Of a DNA stretch of 11,816 nt, positions 7,335 through 11,816 are shown piece by piece. The notes below the pieces were generated by a model that saw only the letters and a program-made list of their open reading frames with translations, had not been told where the DNA came from and did not search any database. Location: positions 1 to 11,816 of the forward strand of contig CAJTOB010000022.1 of the NCBI GenBank assembly GCA_910578035.1, written 5' to 3'. The DNA comes from an uncultured Muribaculaceae bacterium (lineage in GTDB: Bacteria > Bacteroidota > Bacteroidia > Bacteroidales > Muribaculaceae). A program made the translations under genes and the position numbers. Every line of letters begins with the position of its first letter. Position 1 is the stretch's first letter.

Positions 7335-9715
7335 TGAAACACACTTATCTATTTCTTGCATCTATCCTGATGGCCGGAGCGACAGCCTCGGCCGAAGCGC
7401 CCTCGGGTTACTACGACGGTTGTGAGAACCGCGGAGGCAAAAGCCTGCTCGAGGCAGTACACTCAACAATCTCTTCGCACACCACGGTGAGCTACGACGG
7501 CCTGTGGGACCTCTACAAGACCTCCGACGTCGACGAAAACGGCAAAATCTGGGATATGTACTCCACCAAGCGCTGGACTCCCGGCAAGGAGCAGTGCGGA
7601 AGCTACACCGTCATCGGCAGCTGCTACAACCGCGAGCACTCCCTGCCCAAGAGCTGGTTTGGCAAAGCCTCGCCGATGGTGAGCGACGCATTCCATATCT
7701 ATCCCACCGACGGCAAAGTCAACGGCCAGCGTTCGAACTACCCCTTCGGCGAATGCGCCAACGGAACAAGCGTAGCCTCCTCGGGAGGTGTCAAGGCCCT
7801 CGGCAAACTCGGCAAGAGCACTTTCGAAGGATATTCGGGCACCGTCTTCGAACCCGACGACCAGTATAAAGGCGACTTCGCCCGAAGCTATTTCTATATG
7901 GCCGCATGCTACAACGACCGAATCTCCTCATGGTCGTCCGACATGCTCGCCAAAAACAGCTATCCCGTATTCTCGACATGGGCTCTGAAACTCCTGCTCA
8001 AATGGCACCGACAGGACCCCGTGAGCCAGAAGGAAATAGACCGCAACGACGCAGTCTACGCCAAACAGCGCAACCGCAATCCATTTATCGACCACCCCGA
8101 AATGGTCGAATACATATGGGGCGACAAGACCTCGGAGCGATGGACCTCGCAGACTCAGGCCGACCCGGCTTTCAACAGCCCCCTCGACGGCTCAACCATC
8201 GACATGGGCCAGATGATTGCGGGCAAGAGCGCCGTAAAGACCATAAGCCTTAAGACCACGGCAGCCAAAGATGATATCGTGCTCGAGACAGACGCCTCTA
8301 TCTTCACCGTCAGCCCCGCATCAGTGGCGGCTGCGGAGGCCAATGCTGGCACAGCCATAACAATCACCTACACTCCCGTGCGCCCGGGCTACAACCGCGC
8401 TGTCCTCTTGCTCGGCACAGGCAATACCACCGCTATGGTAGACCTCACCGGCACATGCGTAGACCGTCTGCCCGTCAATGGCGCCAAAGACATCACATCG
8501 GAATCGTTTACAGCCACATGGGCCTACGTCGGCGACGACAACAACGGCAAATACACCCTCGATGTGCGCCAGAACGGCGTATCTGTAGCCGGCTATCCCC
8601 GCAGCGTCGACGCCATGGCCGAAAGCTACGAAGTGACCGGCCTCGACCACTCGACTACATATACATATACCGTGAGCTCGCGCTCGCTGGGGTCAGACGC
8701 CGTCAGCGTCACTACCTCCGAGCCGATTCCGGCTATCGCATTCCTCTACGAGGGCGAGCTTTCGTTCTTCACCGAGCCGGGCGTGCCCTCTGACGCAGAA
8801 GAGATTATAGTAGACCTCGACAATATCGACGGCAACTTCACCGTGTCCGTGTCCGAACCTTTCGAAATATCGCTCGACAAGGCCACCTGGGAAACCACAC
8901 TCACCCTCACTCCCGACGACACCCGCATGTACATGCGCCTCTTCAGCGACAACACCGGCACTTTCCGCACCTCTATAACAGCCGTCTACGGCAGCTATAT
9001 GACCGACAATGCCACTGTAGACGGTACAGTGGCCGTCGAGACCGACTTCCACGAAGACTTCGAGGCCGCCGGAAAAGGTTCATACGACCCGCAGACCTAC
9101 CTCGGCACCGCATGCCGCTGGAATCTCAACGACGCCGGCTTCTGGGCCGACAAGGCCAATAACGGCCAGCAGGCTCTCCGCGGCGGCAAAAACGGCAAGG
9201 CTCTCATCGAAATGGACGAAGACCGCTCATCGGGCATAGGCACGGTGTCGTTCTACGCCCACGTCTGGAACGACGACGAGACCCCGGAGCTCGATGTGGA
9301 ATACAGCACCGACGGCGGCGAGAACTGGACCAAGGCCGGTTCAGTAGCGATTGACTCCAAGACATACAAACAGTATAAGGTCGGCGTCAACGCCGCCGGC
9401 ACAGCCCGCATGCGCCTGCGCCAGACAGCCGGCAAACGCTTCCTCCTCGACGACATCGAAATGGACAGCCGCACCACCAGCCTTGCCGACCCCGACGCTC
9501 TCCACAACCGCTGGGATGCCTTCGGCCGCAACGGCGAGCTGATGGTTGAGGTCAAAGACGCCGACGGACTCGACGTGACCGTCTACGCCATCGACGGCAC
9601 CACCGTCTTCAACGGCCGCCTCGCCCAGGGCACGCACACCATAGCTACTGCCGCCTCAGGCAAATTCTATATCGTGGCCGCAGGCGACTTCGCCCGCACT
9701 GTGGCCGTCCGCTGA
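7331..9715 (+). CDS. Secreted endonuclease I-family DNase with anchor/FN3 domains and T9SS tail
   Basis: This 794-residue protein is predicted to be an extracellular or surface metal-dependent nuclease. Residues 1-21 are a signal peptide (cleavage after ATASA). The nuclease domain (about 25-265) has the His-Me finger motif YNREHSLPKSWF (99-110), with E102 and H103 in the positions of the metal ligand and general base of Vvn/EndA enzymes, then DAFHIYPTDGKVNGQRSN (119-136), where N131 is the likely second metal ligand. Next come a choice-of-anchor D-like beta domain (about 280-376), an FN3-like domain (about 378-462), a second beta domain (about 463-570), a jelly-roll, choice-of-anchor J-like domain (about 570-713, starting FHEDFE), and a short T9SS C-terminal tail ending KFYIVAAGDFARTVAVR. 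The open frame runs back to 7016 inside proA, but the signal peptide fixes the start at the ATG of 7331 or 7334. The start overlaps the proA stop. Likely roles are scavenging nucleotides or phosphate from DNA, or cutting extracellular DNA; these are inferences. Confidence 0.9.
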   Translation: MMKHTYLFLASILMAGATASAEAPSGYYDGCENRGGKSLLEAVHSTISSHTTVSYDGLWDLYKTSDVDENGKIWDMYSTKRWTPGKEQCGSYTVIGSCYNREHSLPKSWFGKASPMVSDAFHIYPTDGKVNGQRSNYPFGECANGTSVASSGGVKALGKLGKSTFEGYSGTVFEPDDQYKGDFARSYFYMAACYNDRISSWSSDMLAKNSYPVFSTWALKLLLKWHRQDPVSQKEIDRNDAVYAKQRNRNPFIDHPEMVEYIWGDKTSERWTSQTQADPAFNSPLDGSTIDMGQMIAGKSAVKTISLKTTAAKDDIVLETDASIFTVSPASVAAAEANAGTAITITYTPVRPGYNRAVLLLGTGNTTAMVDLTGTCVDRLPVNGAKDITSESFTATWAYVGDDNNGKYTLDVRQNGVSVAGYPRSVDAMAESYEVTGLDHSTTYTYTVSSRSLGSDAVSVTTSEPIPAIAFLYEGELSFFTEPGVPSDAEEIIVDLDNIDGNFTVSVSEPFEISLDKATWETTLTLTPDDTRMYMRLFSDNTGTFRTSITAVYGSYMTDNATVDGTVAVETDFHEDFEAAGKGSYDPQTYLGTACRWNLNDAGFWADKANNGQQALRGGKNGKALIEMDEDRSSGIGTVSFYAHVWNDDETPELDVEYSTDGGENWTKAGSVAIDSKTYKQYKVGVNAAGTARMRLRQTAGKRFLLDDIEMDSRTTSLADPDALHNRWDAFGRNGELMVEVKDADGLDVTVYAIDGTTVFNGRLAQGTHTIATAASGKFYIVAAGDFARTVAVR

Positions 9716-9726
9716 GTTCTCAGCCC

Positions 9727-9769
9727 TTAAAAAGCAAGGGTGCGCCAAACGCGCACCCTTGCTTTTTAA
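9727..9769. terminator. Strong intrinsic terminator, 19-bp perfect stem
   Basis: Two 19-nt arms (9727-9745 and 9751-9769) are perfectly complementary around the 5-nt loop CAAAC. The core is GCAAGGGTGCGC paired with GCGCACCCTTGC, and the outer part is A5 facing T5. It begins 11 nt after the nuclease stop codon, so it closes the dnaX-proB-proA-nuclease cluster and insulates gldE. The A/T symmetry means it would also work on the minus strand. Confidence 0.9.
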
Positions 9770-9808
9770 CATACCCGCTTTTTTGTCTTCGGCCCCGATG
9801 ACAAAAAA

Positions 9809-9840
9809 TTTGCATATCAGCGGGATTTTGAGTAAGTTTG
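9809..9840 (+). promoter_or_regulatory. Consensus Bacteroides-type promoter for gldE-gldD
   Basis: TTTG (9809-9812), then exactly 20 nt, then TAAGTTTG (9833-9840) matches the TTTG/TAnnTTTG primary promoter consensus in both boxes. Transcription would start near 9847, about 40 nt before the gldE start. Placed immediately after the strong terminator, it makes gldE-gldD an independent unit. Confidence 0.8.
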
Positions 9841-9886
9841 CCGTCGCTTTCCCAAGCATCATAGTATTAACCAAATTTTATATATT

Positions 9887-11239
9887 TTGGACATAGATCC
9901 TTTGCCGGCCACAGAGCCGCTTTCAACAGGCATGGCAATGCTTGCAGACATCGCTGTAGTAACTCCGACCTTCGGAGCCGGCCAGATTGCGGCTCTTGTA
10001 ATAGCCGTGATTTGTCTTTTTTTCTCGGGCTTCGTAAGCGGAAGCGAAATTTCCTATTTTTCACTAAGCGAGGCCCAGTGCGAAGACCTCGACGAAACGC
10101 CCAAAGGCGCCGGAATACGCCGGCTTCTGTCGAATCCGCAGCGCCTGCTGGCAACTATCCTGATTGCCAACAATCTTGTGAACGTAACCATCGTAGTGCT
10201 GTGTAATTTCGCTCTCGGACCCGTCTTTGCGGGCATGAGCCCGGTGCTCAGTTTTGTGCTGCAGACGGTAATCCTCACCTTCCTTATTCTTCTTTTCGGC
10301 GAGATTCTGCCAAAGCTCTACGCCAACAACTACCCTGTGACCTGGGCCAAATTCGCCCTTCCGGGGCTCACATTCGCCTATAAGACCCTCGGCGGCCCGG
10401 CCCGGCTGCTGATGAAGTCGGGCACGATTGTGAACCGCGTAGTAAGCAAGCAGGCTCACGACATCAGCACCGACGAGCTATCGCGCGCGCTCGAAATCAC
10501 CGAAGGCGCCAGCGGCGACGACAAGGAAATGCTCGAGGGCATCCTCAAGTTCGGCGACACGACGGCGTCCGAAATCATGACTCCGCGCGTAGACATCACC
10601 GACCTCGACATGAGCCTGAGCTTCGAGGAAGTGATGAAAGTCGTTCTCGAAAGCGGCTATTCGCGTCTGCCGGCCTACGAAGGCTCACAGGACGAAATCA
10701 AGGGCATACTTTATTCTCGCGACCTTCTGCCCTATATCGGCAAGGAGGCTCCGGCCGATTTCCGCTGGCAGAATCTGCTGCGCAAGGCATATTTTGTGCC
10801 CGAATCGCGCATGATCGACGACCTTCTCGAAGATTTCCGCAAGCTTAAGCTGCATATGGCAATCGTGGTCGACGAATTTGGCGGCACACAGGGCGTTGTG
10901 ACGCTCGAAGACGTGCTCGAGGAAATTGTCGGCGACATCGACGACGAATACGATGAGCCCGAACACACATTCAAGCGCCTGCGCGACAATACATTCGTAT
11001 TCGAAGGCCGCACACCGCTTACAGACTTCTTCCGCATCACCGACCTCGACGAGGAAGACTACAAGGAGGTGACCGAAGAGTCCGAAACCCTCGCAGGCAT
11101 GCTGCTCAATATCAAGGGTGACTTCCCAAAAGACAAGGAGCCGCTGGTCTATGGCCGATGCCGCTTCCTCGTTCTCGAAATCAGCGACCACCGCATCGCC
11201 GAGGTGCGTGTCATGGTGATGCCTAAGGAGCAGGCATGA
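9887..11239 (+). CDS. gldE: Gliding motility-associated protein GldE (CNNM/CBS/CorC-type membrane protein)
   Basis: GldE is an inner-membrane protein of the hemolysin C/CorC (CNNM) superfamily, linked to gliding and the type IX secretion apparatus in Bacteroidota and often retained in non-gliding species; its molecular role is not settled. The 450-residue product has an N-terminal transmembrane DUF21-type domain (hydrophobic segments at about 32-52, 89-112 and 118-138), with VSGSEISYFSLS (50-61) and FGEILPK (137-143) as family motifs. A pair of CBS domains follows (about 225-350; IMTPRVDI at 230-237, VVDEFGGTQGVVTLEDVLEE at 327-346), then a CorC_HlyC domain (about 360-447). The start is taken as TTG at 9887, which gives an MDIDP-type N-terminus and fits the promoter; ATG at 9932 would give 435 residues and is a real alternative. 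The stop overlaps the gldD ATG (ATGA). No ssb gene lies directly upstream, unlike in many relatives. Confidence 0.9.
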   Translation: MDIDPLPATEPLSTGMAMLADIAVVTPTFGAGQIAALVIAVICLFFSGFVSGSEISYFSLSEAQCEDLDETPKGAGIRRLLSNPQRLLATILIANNLVNVTIVVLCNFALGPVFAGMSPVLSFVLQTVILTFLILLFGEILPKLYANNYPVTWAKFALPGLTFAYKTLGGPARLLMKSGTIVNRVVSKQAHDISTDELSRALEITEGASGDDKEMLEGILKFGDTTASEIMTPRVDITDLDMSLSFEEVMKVVLESGYSRLPAYEGSQDEIKGILYSRDLLPYIGKEAPADFRWQNLLRKAYFVPESRMIDDLLEDFRKLKLHMAIVVDEFGGTQGVVTLEDVLEEIVGDIDDEYDEPEHTFKRLRDNTFVFEGRTPLTDFFRITDLDEEDYKEVTEESETLAGMLLNIKGDFPKDKEPLVYGRCRFLVLEISDHRIAEVRVMVMPKEQA

Positions 11240-11793
11240 ACACTGCCGCAAAAATAATTCTGATTTTACTGGCAGCAACCGCCGCCTGCAGCCGCAACGA
11301 CGACAGCGCCGTACCACGCCGCACGGCCTACCCCAGGCTGGAGCTGTATGCCGATTCCACTGTCACGGCAGGTATAGGCGGAGTATCGTTCGACATCAAT
11401 GCCGGTGCCGACACCGCTACCCCGCGCGATGGCTGGCTCGACATAGCATATCCGCGATACAATGCTGTGATTCACGTGACAGTGCGCCGCCTGGCCTCGG
11501 CCGAAGAGCTTGAAGAGGCCATTGCCAACCGGGCTCAGCGCATGAACCTGAACTTAGGCGAGCGCACGGCCATGGCTTCCGACTTTGAAAATGAGGCCGG
11601 GTTCACATGCAGCGCCCTGACAAGCCTCGACGGAGGCCCGACGCCGGTGCAGTTCATGGCCTACAGGGCCGACGGAAGCTTTATAAGCGGCGTGGCCGAC
11701 ATCACAGGACCCTCGGAACCGGCCGATTCCATCGGGCCGACCGTCCGCGCCCTCGCCGCCGATGCCGAAATCCTGCTGAAATCGCTGCGATGA
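11236..11793 (+). CDS. gldD: Gliding motility-associated lipoprotein GldD
   Basis: GldD is a lipoprotein needed for gliding and T9SS function in Flavobacterium and conserved beside gldE across the phylum. This 185-residue protein has a short lipoprotein signal (MNTAAKIILILLAATAAC), with C18 as the lipidated cysteine although the lipobox (TAAC) is loose. After it come PRRTAYPRLEL (27-37; the family has a PKPRGY-like segment here), LDIAYPRYNAVIHVTVRRL (68-86; equivalent to the conserved FPQF/Y-type strand) and a C-terminal block PVQFMAYRADGSFISGVADI followed by PADSIGPTV. These match the GldD pattern, but sequence conservation is moderate, so part of the confidence comes from its place after gldE. 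The ATG overlaps the gldE TGA by four bases, indicating coupled translation. Length is normal, so the gene is complete. The final 23 nt of the window after it hold no recognisable gene. Confidence 0.85.
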   Translation: MNTAAKIILILLAATAACSRNDDSAVPRRTAYPRLELYADSTVTAGIGGVSFDINAGADTATPRDGWLDIAYPRYNAVIHVTVRRLASAEELEEAIANRAQRMNLNLGERTAMASDFENEAGFTCSALTSLDGGPTPVQFMAYRADGSFISGVADITGPSEPADSIGPTVRALAADAEILLKSLR

Positions 11794-11816
11794 GCTTTTC
11801 AGGGCAGTAGAGGCGT

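Noticed and set aside
6120..7361. 413-codon minus-strand frame opposite proA
   Set aside because: It mirrors proA over nearly its full length, and third-position GC bias explains the lack of stops. No signal or domain is seen.
11790..11810. ATG overlapping the gldD stop, reading MSFSGQ then a stop
   Set aside because: Six codons are too short for a gene call, and the window ends before any downstream start can be judged.
1..11816. tRNA, rRNA, CRISPR arrays or intact insertion sequences
   Set aside because: No cloverleaf-like sequence, regularly spaced repeats, or transposase with terminal repeats was seen on reading both strands. A tRNAscan-SE or ISfinder search would settle it.

Overview
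The window looks like chromosomal DNA from a member of the Bacteroidota, most likely order Bacteroidales; the fairly GC-rich genes would fit a family such as Muribaculaceae, but that rank is inference. Three things point to the phylum. There are two surface proteins with type IX secretion (T9SS) C-terminal tails. There is a gldE-gldD pair. The promoters are of the Bacteroides type (TTTG, about 20 nt, TAnnTTTG), and classical Shine-Dalgarno sequences are scarce.

Layout: (1) Positions 1-610 are AT-rich, unlike the rest, and carry one small unrecognised gene (64-399, +) followed by about 160 nt without a convincing gene. (2) A hairpin at 561-604 with T-rich sequence on both sides looks like a bidirectional terminator shared with the convergent gene. 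(3) On the minus strand, 649-2889 encodes a 746-residue exported multidomain protein with a T9SS tail. (4) The 302-nt divergent region 2890-3191 carries a promoter for that gene and one for dnaX. (5) A tight plus-strand cluster follows: dnaX (DNA polymerase III tau/gamma), proB and proA (first two steps of proline synthesis), and a secreted endonuclease I-family DNase with adhesion-type domains and a T9SS tail. dnaX/proB share one base (TAATG), proA/nuclease share four (ATGA), and a 79-nt gap containing a nested inverted repeat separates proB from proA. A 19-bp perfect hairpin at 9727-9769 closes this cluster. (6) A near-ideal promoter (9809-9840) drives gldE (CNNM/CBS/CorC-type membrane protein) and gldD (lipoprotein), which overlap by ATGA. 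Both belong to the gliding/T9SS-associated set.

How the genes fit together: gldE and gldD are linked by family knowledge to T9SS assembly or function, and the two large exported proteins look like T9SS cargo. dnaX, proB and proA are housekeeping genes. The unusual feature is the translational coupling of an exported DNase to proA. I found no tRNA, rRNA, CRISPR array or intact mobile element, and no clear case for a wholly new system. The best leads are a possible slippage-made short DnaX, the proA-nuclease coupling, the proB-proA inverted repeat, and the AT-rich left edge.
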